Origin: Paraburkholderia sp. BL23I1N1
GTDB lineage: Bacteria; Pseudomonadota; Gammaproteobacteria; Burkholderiales; Burkholderiaceae
Length of the DNA: 64,000 nucleotides
Assembly (NCBI RefSeq): GCF_003610295.1
Contig: NZ_RAPV01000002.1
Coordinates: 744,001-808,000, forward strand
Reading direction: 5' to 3'
The translations under genes and the position numbers were made by a program. Every line of letters begins with the position of its first letter. Position 1 is the first letter of the stretch. The notes below the pieces were generated by a model, which made no database searches, was not told the origin of the DNA, and saw nothing but the letters and a program-made list of their open reading frames with translations. This document shows positions 8,536 to 17,824 of the stretch, one piece after another.

Positions 8536-8792
8536 ACAAAGTGATCATGTACAGCACCCAGGTGTGCCCGTATTGCCAGATGGCCGAACGTCTTTTAAAG
8601 TCGCGCGGCGTCGAGCACGTTGAAAAGGTACTGATCGACAAAGACCCGGCCCGTCGTGACGAAATGATGACCCGGACCGGTCGCCGTACGGTGCCGCAGG
8701 TGTTCATCGGCGAGACGCATGTCGGCGGGTACGATGACCTTTCCGCGCTCGATCGCGCGGGCGGTTTGACGCCTCTGCTCGAAGCTGCCTGA
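8532..8792 (+). CDS. grxC: Glutaredoxin 3
   Basis: A glutathione-dependent disulfide reductase of the cytosol. The 86 residues carry the dithiol active site CPYC at Cys12-Cys15 and the glutathione-binding TVPQVFIGETHVGGYDDL. The start is GTG at 8532, overlapping the rhodanese stop; the alternative upstream start would add 46 residues read from within the rhodanese gene. The length equals typical GrxC. Confidence 0.96.
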   Translation: MNKVIMYSTQVCPYCQMAERLLKSRGVEHVEKVLIDKDPARRDEMMTRTGRRTVPQVFIGETHVGGYDDLSALDRAGGLTPLLEAA

Positions 8793-8955
8793 TTTCGCGC
8801 GCCGGGCGGCGCGCGAGTAAGGCGGGTGAAATACAAGTCGGCGCATGCCGTCCCTGCGAGGACACCTTCGAGGGCGGGCGATGCGCCGCAACGATCTGGC
8901 GGCCCGTGAAGCCATGGGCCGCCGCCATGCATACCTATCAGGGAATCACTCAATC

Positions 8956-9426
8956 ATGTCCGACGAGAATAACCAGCCGTTCTTCAACATCCAGCGCATC
9001 TACCTGAAGGACATGTCGCTCGAGCAGCCGAATTCGCCGGGCATCTTCCTCGAGCAGGAAATGCCGTCGGTCGAAGTCGAAGTCGACGTGAAGGCCGAGC
9101 GCCTTGCCGACACCGTGTTCGAAATCCTCGTCACCGGCACGGTCACGGCCAAGGTGTCGGACAAGGTTGCGTTCCTGATCGAAGCCAAGCAAGCCGGCAT
9201 TTTCGATATTCGCAACATTCCGGCTGAGCAGATCGATCCGCTGGTCGGCATCGCCTGCCCGACGATCCTGTTCCCGTACCTGCGCTCGAACATCGCCGAC
9301 GCGATCACCCGCGCAGGCTTCCCGCCGATCCACCTCGCCGAGATCAACTTCCAGGCGCTGTACGAGCAACGTCTCGCGCAAATGGGCGGGCAGGAAGGCG
9401 CGGTGCAAAACGGCGTCACGCATTAA
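8956..9426 (+). CDS. secB: Protein-export chaperone SecB
   Basis: Holds unfolded precursors and delivers them to SecA. The 156 residues match SecB throughout: [19 protein letters not shown] near the N-terminus, [12 protein letters not shown] and the C-terminal SecA-contact region [19 protein letters not shown] 8956 gives the normal length. It lies between grxC and gpsA, the same order as in enterobacteria (grxC-secB-gpsA). Confidence 0.97.
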   Translation: MSDENNQPFFNIQRIYLKDMSLEQPNSPGIFLEQEMPSVEVEVDVKAERLADTVFEILVTGTVTAKVSDKVAFLIEAKQAGIFDIRNIPAEQIDPLVGIACPTILFPYLRSNIADAITRAGFPPIHLAEINFQALYEQRLAQMGGQEGAVQNGVTH

Positions 9427-9447
9427 CGCGTCCGTTCGGTGCCGGCT

Positions 9448-10446
9448 ATGAAGGTTGCCGTCCTCGGCGCCGGTGCATGGGGCACAGCCCTCGCCGGCCA
9501 TCTGGCCGCGCGGCACGACACGGTGCTGTGGGCGCGTGAACCCGCGCTCATCGCCGAGCTCTCCGCTTCGCACGAAAACGCCCGCTATCTGGCGGGCCTT
9601 GCCTTGCCGCCGTCCCTTCGCTATGAAGCCGATCTGAACGCAGCGCTCGACCATGCGCTCGCCGACGACGCGTTATGCGTCGTGGCGACGCCTGTCGCCG
9701 GTCTGCGGGGTCTGTTCCGGGCGATGCACGACGCGGGCAAAGTGCCGGCGCATGTGGTGTGGTTGTGCAAAGGTTTCGAAGCCGAGTCGCAGTTGTTGCC
9801 GCATCAGGTGGTCGCGGCTGAGTTGCCGGGGCATGGCAGCAACGGCGTGCTGTCGGGCCCAAGCTTCGCGCGCGAAGTCGGGCAGGGCCTGCCGGTCGCA
9901 TTGACGATCGCGAGTGCGTCATTGGCGTGCCGCGAGCGCACGGTTTCCGCGTTTCATCATGGCGCCATGCGCATCTATACCGGCGACGACATCGTCGGCG
10001 TGGAAGTGGGCGGCGCGGTGAAGAACGTGCTGGCGATCGCCACGGGTATTGCCGACGGTCTCGGCCTCGGTCTCAATGCGCGCGCGGCGCTGGTCACGCG
10101 TGGTCTCGCGGAAATGTCGCGCCTCGGCGTGACGCTCGGCGGACGGGCGGAGACGTTCACCGGGTTGACCGGTCTGGGCGATCTGATCCTGACCGCCACG
10201 GGCGATCTGTCGCGCAACCGTACGGTCGGCGTGCAACTCGCCGCGGGCCGTACGCTCGACGATATCCTCGGCGGACTCGGTCACGTGGCCGAGGGGGTGC
10301 GTTGTGCGCAAGCCGTCCTGGCGATTGCTCGTGCTCATGCGATCGAGATGCCGATCACGCAGGCAGTCTGCGCCGTGCTGTTCGACGGCGTAGCGCCCAG
10401 CGACGCCGTCAGCGCCCTGCTGCGGCGCGATTCGAAAGCAGAATAA
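9448..10446 (+). CDS. gpsA: NAD(P)+-dependent glycerol-3-phosphate dehydrogenase
   Basis: Reduces dihydroxyacetone phosphate to sn-glycerol 3-phosphate for phospholipid synthesis. The 332 residues open with the Rossmann motif [14 protein letters not shown]. Further signatures are [17 protein letters not shown] and [18 protein letters not shown] with the catalytic lysine, then [17 protein letters not shown] 9448 is preferred over GTG 9439 because the Rossmann strand begins immediately. It follows secB by 21 bases and is probably in the same transcript. Confidence 0.96.
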   Translation: MKVAVLGAGAWGTALAGHLAARHDTVLWAREPALIAELSASHENARYLAGLALPPSLRYEADLNAALDHALADDALCVVATPVAGLRGLFRAMHDAGKVPAHVVWLCKGFEAESQLLPHQVVAAELPGHGSNGVLSGPSFAREVGQGLPVALTIASASLACRERTVSAFHHGAMRIYTGDDIVGVEVGGAVKNVLAIATGIADGLGLGLNARAALVTRGLAEMSRLGVTLGGRAETFTGLTGLGDLILTATGDLSRNRTVGVQLAAGRTLDDILGGLGHVAEGVRCAQAVLAIARAHAIEMPITQAVCAVLFDGVAPSDAVSALLRRDSKAE

Positions 10447-10457
10447 GTCTTGTTATT

Positions 10458-10490
10458 CAGCCGTTTGGCGCGAAAAGCGCTGAACGGCTG
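10458..10490 (+). terminator. Hairpin after gpsA
   Basis: CAGCCGTT (10458-10465) pairs with AACGGCTG (10483-10490), and an inner GCGC pair closes a GAAAA loop. No T run follows, so it is a possible 3'-end structure only. Confidence 0.4.
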
Positions 10491-10541
10491 CCCGCTATCG
10501 CTGTCCACGTTTTATCGACGCTTCGGATCAGCGAGGTTCCC

Positions 10542-11090
10542 ATGCCCAGTTTCAACAATTGCACGCTAGAAGCGCGCGCGGTCGACATCACGACGCTCGC
10601 CGTGGATGTGATCGTCAACGCGGCGAATACCTCGTTGCTAGGCGGTGGCGGCGTGGATGGCGCGATTCACCGCGCGGCCGGCAGGGAATTGGTGCATGAG
10701 TGCGAGGCGCTCGGCGGCTGCGCGACCGGCGACGCCAAGCTCACCGGCGGCTACCGCTTGCCGGCCAAATATGTGATTCACGCGGTCGGCCCGGTGTGGC
10801 GGGGCGGTGCGCATGGCGAGGCCGACCTTCTCGCCTCCTGCTATCAGCGCTCGCTCGAGGTGGCGTATCAGGCGCATTGCACGAGCATTGCGTTTCCCGC
10901 GATTAGTTGCGGCATCTACCATTTTCCCGCTGATGAGGCGGTGCGGATCGCGGTCGGCACCGTACTCGAAAGCTTGCCGCGCACGCCGACAACCGAGCGC
11001 GTGATATTCGCCTGTTTCGACAATGCCATGCTCGCGCTTTACGAAGCCGAGTTGGAACGGCGTCAGGCGCCGCCGTCGAAGCCGGTCTGA
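10542..11090 (+). CDS. Macro-domain protein, probable O-acetyl-ADP-ribose deacetylase
   Basis: Macro domains of this MacroD/YmdB type hydrolyse O-acetyl-ADP-ribose or remove mono-ADP-ribose from proteins. The 182 residues have the MacroD signatures [25 protein letters not shown] (with the catalytic Asn and Asp region), [22 protein letters not shown] and [14 protein letters not shown] 10542 begins the domain. Its last 28 bases overlap the convergent trmL gene. Which ADP-ribosylated substrate it acts on is not visible from context. Confidence 0.92.
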   Translation: MPSFNNCTLEARAVDITTLAVDVIVNAANTSLLGGGGVDGAIHRAAGRELVHECEALGGCATGDAKLTGGYRLPAKYVIHAVGPVWRGGAHGEADLLASCYQRSLEVAYQAHCTSIAFPAISCGIYHFPADEAVRIAVGTVLESLPRTPTTERVIFACFDNAMLALYEAELERRQAPPSKPV

Positions 11091-11533
11091 CGCCACGCTT
11101 CGAACACGACCACGGCGACCGTATTCGAAAGATTCAGACTGCGGTTGCCTGGCCGCATCGGCAGACGCACGCGCTGCTCGTTGGCAAATTGATCGAGCAC
11201 CGTGTCAGGCAGGCCGCGCGTTTCCGCGCCGAACACGAACCAGTCGCCGGATTGAAACGCATGCTCGTGAAAGCGGCCCGAGCCACGGGTGGTGAAGGCG
11301 AACATGCGCGCGGGATCGGGCGTTTCTTTGGCGACGAATGCGGCCCAATCGGCATGCACGTTCATCTGCGCATACTCGTGATAGTCGAGTCCGGCGCGGC
11401 GCAACTTGGCGTCGTCGAGCGGAAAGCCGAGCGGCTCGATCAGATGCAGCCGCGCGCCGGTATTGGCGCACAGGCGGATGACGTTGCCGGTGTTCGGCGG
11501 GATTTCCGGTTCGACGAGAACGACATTGAACAT
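11063..11533 (-). CDS. trmL: tRNA (cytidine/uridine-34 2'-O)-methyltransferase
   Basis: Methylates the wobble ribose of leucine tRNAs using SAM. The 156-residue SPOUT protein begins [17 protein letters not shown] and carries the knot motifs FGAETRGLP and [15 protein letters not shown]. Length matches TrmL/YibK. Its 3' end overlaps the macro-domain gene on the other strand. The comF-family gene follows upstream in the same direction with an 18-base gap, so comF-family and trmL may share a transcript. Confidence 0.95.
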   Translation of the reverse strand: MFNVVLVEPEIPPNTGNVIRLCANTGARLHLIEPLGFPLDDAKLRRAGLDYHEYAQMNVHADWAAFVAKETPDPARMFAFTTRGSGRFHEHAFQSGDWFVFGAETRGLPDTVLDQFANEQRVRLPMRPGNRSLNLSNTVAVVVFEAWRQTGFDGGA

Positions 11534-11551
11534 GATGGCTTCAGGTAGAGA

Positions 11552-12346
11552 CTAGTTTTTCGGTGTGCGCAGGGCGACGAAGTTGGTGATGCGCCGCGCG
11601 CCGGCTGCTTTGAGCGTACGTGCCAGCGCTTCGAGCGTGGCGCCGGTCGTCATCACATCGTCGACGATGCCGACATGCAGGCCCTGCACCGGTTTCGCGA
11701 CCTGGAACGCGCGGCCCACGTTCATGCGGCGCGCGTCCAGATCAAGCCGCGATTGCGGCGCGGTGTGGATCACACGATGCAGCAAGGTGGCGTCGCTGCG
11801 CACATTCAGCGCGCGGGCCAAGGGCCTCGCAATCTGCCAGGCCTGGTTGTAGCCGCGCTCGGTAAGACGTTTGTTCGCCAGCGGCACGGGTGCGAGCACA
11901 TCGGGTTTTTCGGACGCGTCGACCCAGGTGTCCTCCGCGAGACACGCAAGACGTTGTGCGAACTCGCGCGCCAGCATCAGCCGGGCGCGGAATTTCAGGC
12001 CGGGTGCCAGGGCGTCGAGCGGCTGGCGGTAATCGGCGAGAGCCAAGGTCGCCTCGAACGGCGGCGGCTCGCCGATGCAATCCGCGCAACGATATTGCGC
12101 GTGACCCGCCCAGCGCATTCCGGACAAAGGAACCGCGCACACCGTGCAACGCAACCTGCCTTCATTCCAATAGGTCTCGTCACAACCGGCACACATCGTT
12201 TTATGCGACAAATTGCCGCACAGCGCGCACAGGTTCGGCAGCGCGGCGTGCATCACGTGCGGCCATGCCGAATACACGCCGCGTATGAAGCGTACAAAAC
12301 GTGCGTTCGAGCCGCCGGGAGATGACGAATTTTTTCGGAATGGCAT
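11552..12346 (-). CDS. ComF family phosphoribosyltransferase-like protein
   Basis: The ComF family links a zinc-finger N-terminus to a type I phosphoribosyltransferase domain; in other bacteria members help DNA uptake, but the biochemical role is unsettled. The 264 residues show CxxC pairs (CALC, CAGC, CTVC, CADC) within about residues 40-90, the ERGYNQAWQIA signature and the PRPP loop VGIVDDVMTTGATLEA. It is divergent from the methyltransferase gene with an 84-base gap. Confidence 0.9.
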   Translation of the reverse strand: MPFRKNSSSPGGSNARFVRFIRGVYSAWPHVMHAALPNLCALCGNLSHKTMCAGCDETYWNEGRLRCTVCAVPLSGMRWAGHAQYRCADCIGEPPPFEATLALADYRQPLDALAPGLKFRARLMLAREFAQRLACLAEDTWVDASEKPDVLAPVPLANKRLTERGYNQAWQIARPLARALNVRSDATLLHRVIHTAPQSRLDLDARRMNVGRAFQVAKPVQGLHVGIVDDVMTTGATLEALARTLKAAGARRITNFVALRTPKN

Positions 12347-12430
12347 GATTGGACCGCCCGCGAAGGTCTTTCACGCTGAATGGACGGAAGCGAGCGAGTA
12401 TACTTCGTGCTCTACGCCAGTACGACACCC

Positions 12431-13396
12431 ATGCCCCCAACTTCGTCTCAAACTGGCCGTCCGGCCTATGATTCCCGGCGCCTCAGGCAGATTTTCGACC
12501 GCCGTGCGGCGACCTTCGACAACGTCGCGTTCCTGCCGCGCGAAATCGCGCAGCGCATGCGCGAGCGCCTCGACTACATCAAGGTTACGCCGGCGAGCGT
12601 GCTCGACGCCGGTTGCGGCGCGGGCGAGGACTTCCCCGCATTGCGCGAACGCTTCCCCGAGGCGCCGGTGTTCGGCACCGACCTGTCGCACGGAATGCTC
12701 AGCCGCGCGCTGCGTCACGATTCCGGCGACACGAGTTGGCGGCGCTTTCTGCCGGCCACGCTCGGCAAGGCGCTCGGCGCCCGTGGTCCGCGTTTCGCGC
12801 AGGCCGACTTCTCGGCACTGCCGTTCGCGGCCGGCGCCTTCGAATTCATCTGGTCCAATCTCGCGCTGCACTGGCACTCGCGGCCCGACCTCGTGTTTCC
12901 CGAGTGGCAACGGGTGTTGAAAGTAAACGGCCTGCTGATGTTCAGCACGCTCGGCCCCGATTCGCTGAAGGAATTGCGCGGCGCTTACGCCGAGGTCGAG
13001 GCCGCGCATGGCGTGGCGTCGCGCAAGCATGTGATCGACTTTGTCGACATGCATGACCTTGGCGATATGCTGGTCGAGAGCGGTTTCGAGATTCCTGTGA
13101 TGGACCAGGAAACACTCACTATTACGTATAAGTCGCCCGAGTCGCTGCTCGCGGATGTGCGCCGCTGGGGCGCCTATCCGTTCGAGCGCGAGGCCGCCTC
13201 GAATGCCGTCGCGCGTAGATTGCACAAGGCTTTGCTGGCGGCGCTCGAAGCCCGCCGGCGTGCCGACGGCACGATCGCGCTGACCTTCGAAGTGATCTAC
13301 GGCCACGCCTGGAAAGCCGTGCCGCGCACCACGGCTGAAGGTCATGGGATCGTGCGGATCGAGGATATCGGACGAGGGTCGTCGAGGAATCGGTGA
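12431..13396 (+). CDS. SAM-dependent methyltransferase, BioC/NDUFAF5-like
   Basis: A class I methyltransferase of 321 residues. The SAM-binding motif is VLDAGCGAGEDFP near residue 57, and FIWSNLALHWHSRPDLVFPEWQRVLK resembles BioC (malonyl-ACP methyltransferase, biotin synthesis) and NDUFAF5-type proteins. No bio genes are adjacent, so I would not assert BioC. ATG 12431 is used; the frame is open 17 codons further upstream, into the divergent promoter region. Confidence 0.82.
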   Translation: MPPTSSQTGRPAYDSRRLRQIFDRRAATFDNVAFLPREIAQRMRERLDYIKVTPASVLDAGCGAGEDFPALRERFPEAPVFGTDLSHGMLSRALRHDSGDTSWRRFLPATLGKALGARGPRFAQADFSALPFAAGAFEFIWSNLALHWHSRPDLVFPEWQRVLKVNGLLMFSTLGPDSLKELRGAYAEVEAAHGVASRKHVIDFVDMHDLGDMLVESGFEIPVMDQETLTITYKSPESLLADVRRWGAYPFEREAASNAVARRLHKALLAALEARRRADGTIALTFEVIYGHAWKAVPRTTAEGHGIVRIEDIGRGSSRNR

Positions 13397-13708
13397 GGAA
13401 TCAATGAAGCGGTAAAGAGGACATCTGTTATGTCTGAAATTACCGCTTCAAAAGACGCACAAAAGCTGCGTCAAAACGGCGCGGAGGCTTGTCGCACCTG
13501 GCTTGTGAGCCGATTGAGGCTTGCTTGTGGATGCTATGGATCGCGCCTATAATGCGTCAGTTTGTCGCCCGGAGTTCCCACATTTGGGGCGGCAGGCCCG
13601 AGGCACAGGGCTGCAACATGAAGTGACGCGGCGGTGATTAAGTGGCCGTTCAGCGGTCGCGAACAACGGCCGCAGGCGGCGATTGGTGACGGTCGGCAGG
13701 AGGCAGCG
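13397..13708 (+). promoter_or_regulatory. Promoter region of the cta cluster's first gene
   Basis: This 312-base gap contains a perfect TATAAT at 13548-13553 with TTGTGG at 13525-13530 (17-base spacer), a plausible sigma-70 promoter for the DUF2244 gene and perhaps the oxidase genes beyond. A 40-codon frame at 13430-13552 has no recognisable features and ends inside the -10 box. Confidence 0.45.
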
Positions 13709-14182
13709 ATGGAAGCATCTGATCTGCTGGCGGATTCAGAACCAGTTCTCAAAGACTGGACGATGAAGCGCAACTGTTCGATTTCGCCGCGGCAGTTTGT
13801 ATGTTTCTACGTGTCGCTTGCGTTGTTCTCGTTGGCAATTGCTTTCATGCTGGTTCTGGTCGGCGCCTGGCTGGTGTTGCCGTTCACCGGTATCGAATTG
13901 CTGGCGGTGGGCATCGCATTTGCCATATATGCGCGTCATGCTGTCGATTACGAGCGCGTCCGGCTGTTTCCGAACCGGCTCGTGATCGAGCAGGTCAGCG
14001 CCGAGCAGCTCACGCAGTTCGAATTCAATCCGCGCTGGGTGCGGATCGAACCGGGCGCAACGCCGCGTGACCAGATCAAGCTGGTCTCGCGCGGCCAGAC
14101 GATCATGATCGGGCAACATCTCGCGCAGTATCGGCGCGCGCAGTTTGCAGGCGAACTGCGTATGTGGCTCACGCGGTGTTAG
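13709..14182 (+). CDS. DUF2244 family membrane protein
   Basis: A 157-residue protein of unknown function with two adjacent membrane helices (about residues 36-80, LALFSLAIAFMLVLVGAWL and IELLAVGIAFAIY) followed by a basic soluble domain. DUF2244 proteins are often encoded beside cytochrome oxidase genes, as here, which suggests an oxidase-related role; that is inference. The start is ATG 13709 because AGGAGG at 13698-13703 lies five bases upstream; a GTG at 13634 is also in frame but lacks such a site. Confidence 0.85.
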   Translation: MEASDLLADSEPVLKDWTMKRNCSISPRQFVCFYVSLALFSLAIAFMLVLVGAWLVLPFTGIELLAVGIAFAIYARHAVDYERVRLFPNRLVIEQVSAEQLTQFEFNPRWVRIEPGATPRDQIKLVSRGQTIMIGQHLAQYRRAQFAGELRMWLTRC

Positions 14183-14248
14183 ACGTGTTGAGGCGTGCGG
14201 CGTTCACGGGGAGCGCGAGACAACCTGCCAGCGGGGTCGAGGGTTTGA

Positions 14249-15868
14249 ATGGAAAATTTGGGTAAGGAAGCTATGAAAACAATCAAGCGAGCCCTCATGG
14301 GCGTGCTGGCGATGAGCGGACTGCTTTTCGCCGGTGCGGCCCTGGCAGTGGGCGATGTTCCGGGCGGCCCTGCCGTCAACGAGATCAATCTCCAGCCGCC
14401 GGCGACGAAAATCGCAGAGGAGCTCTTCAGCCTCCACATGTTCATGCTGGTTCTTTGCCTGGTGATCTTCATCGGCGTGTTCGGCGTGATGTTCTATTCG
14501 ATCTTTGCGCACCGCAAATCGAAAGGCCACAAGGCTTCGAATTTCCACGAAAGCACCACCGTCGAAATCATCTGGACGATCGTGCCGTTCATCATCGTCG
14601 TGCTGATGGCGCTCCCCGCCACCAAGACCGTCGTCGCGATGAAAGACACCACGAATGCCGACGTCACCATCAAGGTCACGGGCTACCAGTGGAAGTGGGG
14701 CTACGACTACGTGAAGGGTCCGGGTGAAGGCATCAGCTTCCTGTCCACGCTGTCCACGCCGCGTGCGGAAACCGATGGCCGTCAGCCGATTTCCACCACG
14801 TATCTGCAGGAAGTCGACAATCCGCTCGTCGTCCCGGTCGACAAGAAAATCCGCATCATCACCACCGCGAACGACGTGGTCCACTCGTGGTACGTGCCGG
14901 CTTTCGGCGTGAAGCAGGATGCGATTCCGGGTTTCGTGCGCGACACGTGGTTCAAGGCTGACAAGACCGGCACCTTCCGCGGCTTCTGTACGGAACTGTG
15001 CGGCAAGGAACACGCGTTCATGCCGGTAGTGGTCGAAGTGCTGTCGGCCGACGACTACGCGAAGTGGGTCGACACGCAGAAGCAGAAAATGGCCGCCGGC
15101 CAGGACGATCCGAACAAGACCTACACGATGGCCGAGCTGATGGAGCGCGGTGGCAAGGTGTACGCAGCGAACTGCGCGGTCTGCCACCAGCCGACCGGCA
15201 AGGGCGCAGGCGCATTCCCGGCGCTGGACGGCAGCAAGATCGCCAACGGCCCGATCGCCGAGCACGTGAGTCTGGTCCTGAAGGGCAAGAACGCGATGCC
15301 TTCGTGGGCGCCGACGCTGAGCGACGTCGAAATCGCTTCGGTCATTACGTACGAACGTAACTCGTGGGGCAACCACACCGGCGACATTCTCCAGCCGAAG
15401 CAAGTGCTGGACGCCCGTAACGGCAAGCTGCCGGAAGGCGGCAATCATCTGGCCGACGCAGGCGCGGCAGCTTCGGGCGCAGCGGCTGCTTCGGGTGCCT
15501 CTGGGGCTGAAGCGGCTGCGGCCGGTTCGGACAGCGCGGCAGCATCGCAGGCAACGCTCCCGGCAAGCATCTACTTCGACACCGGCAAGAGCACGCTGCC
15601 GGCCGACGCGAAAGCGGCGGTCGACGCGGCAGCGGCCTACGCAAAGGCGCACCCGGACGCGAAATTCACGCTGTCGGGCTTCACCGACGCCACCGGTTCC
15701 GCCGAAGTCAACGCGAAGCTCGCGAAGACCCGTGCCGAAGCCGTGCGCGACGCGCTGAAAGCAGCCGGCATTGCCGAAGACCATATCATTTTGAAGAAGC
15801 CGGAAACGATCACGGGCGGCAGCGACGCGAAAGAAGCCCGGCGTGTCCAGATCAGCCCGGCTGCCTGA
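14249..15868 (+). CDS. ctaC: Cytochrome c oxidase subunit II with fused cytochrome c and OmpA-like domains
   Basis: Accepts electrons from cytochrome c through the CuA centre of the aa3 oxidase. Reading 539 residues: signal peptide ending ALA, two membrane helices (about 55-115), a cupredoxin domain with CuA ligands in VVHSWY and FCTELCGKEHAFM (Cys247, Cys251), a class I cytochrome c domain with CAVCH at 309-313, an Ala/Ser/Gly linker, and from about 439 an OmpA-C-like domain (IYFDTGKSTL, FTDATGS, LAKTRAEAV). Subunit II normally ends after the cupredoxin or cytochrome domain. ATG 14249 has GAGGG five bases upstream; ATG 14273 is an alternative. Confidence 0.95.
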   Translation: MENLGKEAMKTIKRALMGVLAMSGLLFAGAALAVGDVPGGPAVNEINLQPPATKIAEELFSLHMFMLVLCLVIFIGVFGVMFYSIFAHRKSKGHKASNFHESTTVEIIWTIVPFIIVVLMALPATKTVVAMKDTTNADVTIKVTGYQWKWGYDYVKGPGEGISFLSTLSTPRAETDGRQPISTTYLQEVDNPLVVPVDKKIRIITTANDVVHSWYVPAFGVKQDAIPGFVRDTWFKADKTGTFRGFCTELCGKEHAFMPVVVEVLSADDYAKWVDTQKQKMAAGQDDPNKTYTMAELMERGGKVYAANCAVCHQPTGKGAGAFPALDGSKIANGPIAEHVSLVLKGKNAMPSWAPTLSDVEIASVITYERNSWGNHTGDILQPKQVLDARNGKLPEGGNHLADAGAAASGAAAASGASGAEAAAAGSDSAAASQATLPASIYFDTGKSTLPADAKAAVDAAAAYAKAHPDAKFTLSGFTDATGSAEVNAKLAKTRAEAVRDALKAAGIAEDHIILKKPETITGGSDAKEARRVQISPAA

Positions 15869-15912
15869 CGTGTTCATGGTCAGCACCGCAGTATTCGTAT
15901 TAGGAGATTGTC

Positions 15913-17526
15913 ATGTCTAGCATCGGACACGATGTAACCGCGGGCCACGAGCACGTGCACGGCGACCATGCCCACGAAACGCCGCATGGCTGGCGTCGTT
16001 GGCTGTTCGCAACCAATCACAAGGACATCGGTACGCTGTACCTGATCTTCTCGTTCACCATGTTCCTCTCCGGGGGCGTGATGGCGCTGATGATCCGTGC
16101 CGAACTGTTCGAGCCGGGTCTGCAGATCATGCGCCCCGAGTTCTTCAACCAGTTGACCACCATGCACGGCCTGATCATGGTGTTCGGCGCGATCATGCCG
16201 GCCTTCGTCGGTTTCGCGAACTGGATGGTGCCCCTGCAGATCGGCGCATCGGACATGGCCTTCGCGCGGATGAACAACTTCAGCTTCTGGCTGCTGCCGG
16301 TGGCTGCGGTGTTGCTGGTCGGTTCGTTCTTCGCACCGGGCGGCGCGACCGCCGCGGGCTGGACGCTGTACGCGCCGCTGTCGACGCAGATGGGCCCGGG
16401 CATGGACTTCGCGATTTTCGCGATCCACCTGATGGGTGCTTCGTCGATCATGGGCGGGATCAACATTGTCGTGACGATCCTGAACATGCGCGCACCCGGC
16501 CTCACGCTGATGAAGATGCCGATGTTCGTCTGGACGTGGCTGATCACTGCGTACCTGCTGATTGCCGTGATGCCGGTTCTGGCGGGCGCGATCACCATGG
16601 TGCTGTTCGATCGCCACTTCGGCACGTCGTTCTTCAACGCGGCAGGCGGCGGCGACCCGGTGATGTACCAGCATATTTTCTGGTTCTTCGGGCACCCCGA
16701 GGTGTACATCATGATCTTGCCGGCGTTCGGGATCGTGTCGCAGGTGATCCCGGCGTTCTCGCGCAAGCCGCTGTTCGGCTATAGCTCGATGGTGTACGCA
16801 ACCTCGTCGATCGCGATTCTGTCGTTCATGGTCTGGGCGCACCACATGTTCGCAACCGGCATGCCGGTGACGGGCCAGCTGTTCTTCATGTACGCGACGA
16901 TGCTGATCGCCGTGCCGACTGGTGTGAAGGTGTTCAACTGGGTCGCGACGATGTGGCGCGGTTCGCTGTCCTTCGAAACGCCTATGCTGTTCGCGGTCGG
17001 CTTTCTGCTGGTGTTCACGTTCGGCGGTCTGTCGGGCCTGATGCTCGCTATGGCGCCGCTCGACATCCAGTATCACGGTACTTACTTCGTGGTGGCTCAC
17101 TTCCACTACGTGCTGGTGGCGGGTTCGCTCTTCGCGCTGTTCTCCGGGTGGTACTACTGGGCGCCGAAGTGGACCGGCTGGATGTACAACGAAACGCGCG
17201 GCAAGATCCACTTCTGGGCGTCGATGTTCTTCTTCAACCTCGCGTTCCTGCCGATGCACTTCGTCGGTCTCGCCGGCATGCCGCGTCGTTATGCTGATTA
17301 CCCGGCACAGTTCACCGACTGGAACCAGGTCATCTCGATCGGCGCGTTCGGCTTCGGTCTGGCACAGGTGTACTTCCTGTTCGCGGTTGCACTGCCGGCC
17401 TACCGTGGCGGCGGCGAACTCGAAAAGGCTGGCGACAAGCCGTGGGACGGCGCAACGGGCCTCGAATGGACCGTGCCGAGCCCGGCTCCGTTCCACACGT
17501 TCGAACACCCGCCGACCGTCGAGTAA
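15913..17526 (+). CDS. ctaD: Cytochrome c oxidase subunit I
   Basis: The catalytic, proton-pumping subunit holding heme a and the heme a3-CuB centre. The 537 residues have twelve hydrophobic segments and the diagnostic motifs WWFFGHPEVY-like (IFWFFGHPEVYI, CuB His and cross-linked Tyr), VWAHHMFATGM (CuB His pair) and VVAHFHYVLVAG (heme ligands). The N-terminus is His-rich and cytosolic. An AGGAG-type site (TTAGGAG) precedes ATG 15913. It follows ctaC by 44 bases. Confidence 0.98.
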   Translation: MSSIGHDVTAGHEHVHGDHAHETPHGWRRWLFATNHKDIGTLYLIFSFTMFLSGGVMALMIRAELFEPGLQIMRPEFFNQLTTMHGLIMVFGAIMPAFVGFANWMVPLQIGASDMAFARMNNFSFWLLPVAAVLLVGSFFAPGGATAAGWTLYAPLSTQMGPGMDFAIFAIHLMGASSIMGGINIVVTILNMRAPGLTLMKMPMFVWTWLITAYLLIAVMPVLAGAITMVLFDRHFGTSFFNAAGGGDPVMYQHIFWFFGHPEVYIMILPAFGIVSQVIPAFSRKPLFGYSSMVYATSSIAILSFMVWAHHMFATGMPVTGQLFFMYATMLIAVPTGVKVFNWVATMWRGSLSFETPMLFAVGFLLVFTFGGLSGLMLAMAPLDIQYHGTYFVVAHFHYVLVAGSLFALFSGWYYWAPKWTGWMYNETRGKIHFWASMFFFNLAFLPMHFVGLAGMPRRYADYPAQFTDWNQVISIGAFGFGLAQVYFLFAVALPAYRGGGELEKAGDKPWDGATGLEWTVPSPAPFHTFEHPPTVE

Positions 17527-17545
17527 TCGGCGTTCAGTGAGGGTG

Positions 17546-17585
17546 CCGGTTCCGGCGGCGGTGTGTAAGCGGCCGCCAGAACCGG
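17546..17585 (+). other. Long intercistronic hairpin after ctaD
   Basis: A 14-base arm (17546-17559) pairs with 17572-17585 with one mismatch, enclosing a 12-base loop. No T run follows, so it more likely protects the ctaD mRNA 3' end or sets stoichiometry than stops transcription. Confidence 0.5.
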
Positions 17586-17646
17586 GCAGCCATACGAACA
17601 GCAATGGCCGCACCGTGTAGTCACGAAAGTATTCAGAAAGTCGAGC

Positions 17647-17781
17647 ATGACGCGCAATCCTCAAGAAAGACGTACACCCGAGCAGATTCGCGCGGGCAAC
17701 CGGCGGATCGGTATCGTGATGTTTGTCATCGCAGCGGCTTTTTTTGCGAGCGTCATCATCCATCAGAAGTGGTTCACCTGA
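17647..17781 (+). CDS. Cytochrome oxidase small assembly protein
   Basis: A 44-residue single-helix membrane protein: a charged N-terminus (MTRNPQERRTPEQIRAGNRR) followed by the hydrophobic IGIVMFVIAAAFFASVII and a short HQKWFT tail. It sits between ctaD and ctaG, where Burkholderiales genomes carry a conserved small oxidase assembly protein. It is too short for most gene finders but is well framed, with a stop at 17779-17781. The role is known only from context. Confidence 0.85.
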   Translation: MTRNPQERRTPEQIRAGNRRIGIVMFVIAAAFFASVIIHQKWFT

Positions 17782-17824
17782 CGCGGTGGTTCAAGTCTGA
17801 TTTGCAGGTTTGTTGAGGATTGAG

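Noticed and set aside
13430..13552. A 40-codon frame with ATG before the DUF2244 gene
   Set aside because: No ribosome site or known family, and it ends in a TATAAT that looks like a promoter element.
15880..17763. A 627-codon open frame on the minus strand
   Set aside because: It mirrors ctaD, a clear oxidase subunit I, and its product is an Arg/His/Gln-rich sequence typical of antisense reading in high-GC DNA.
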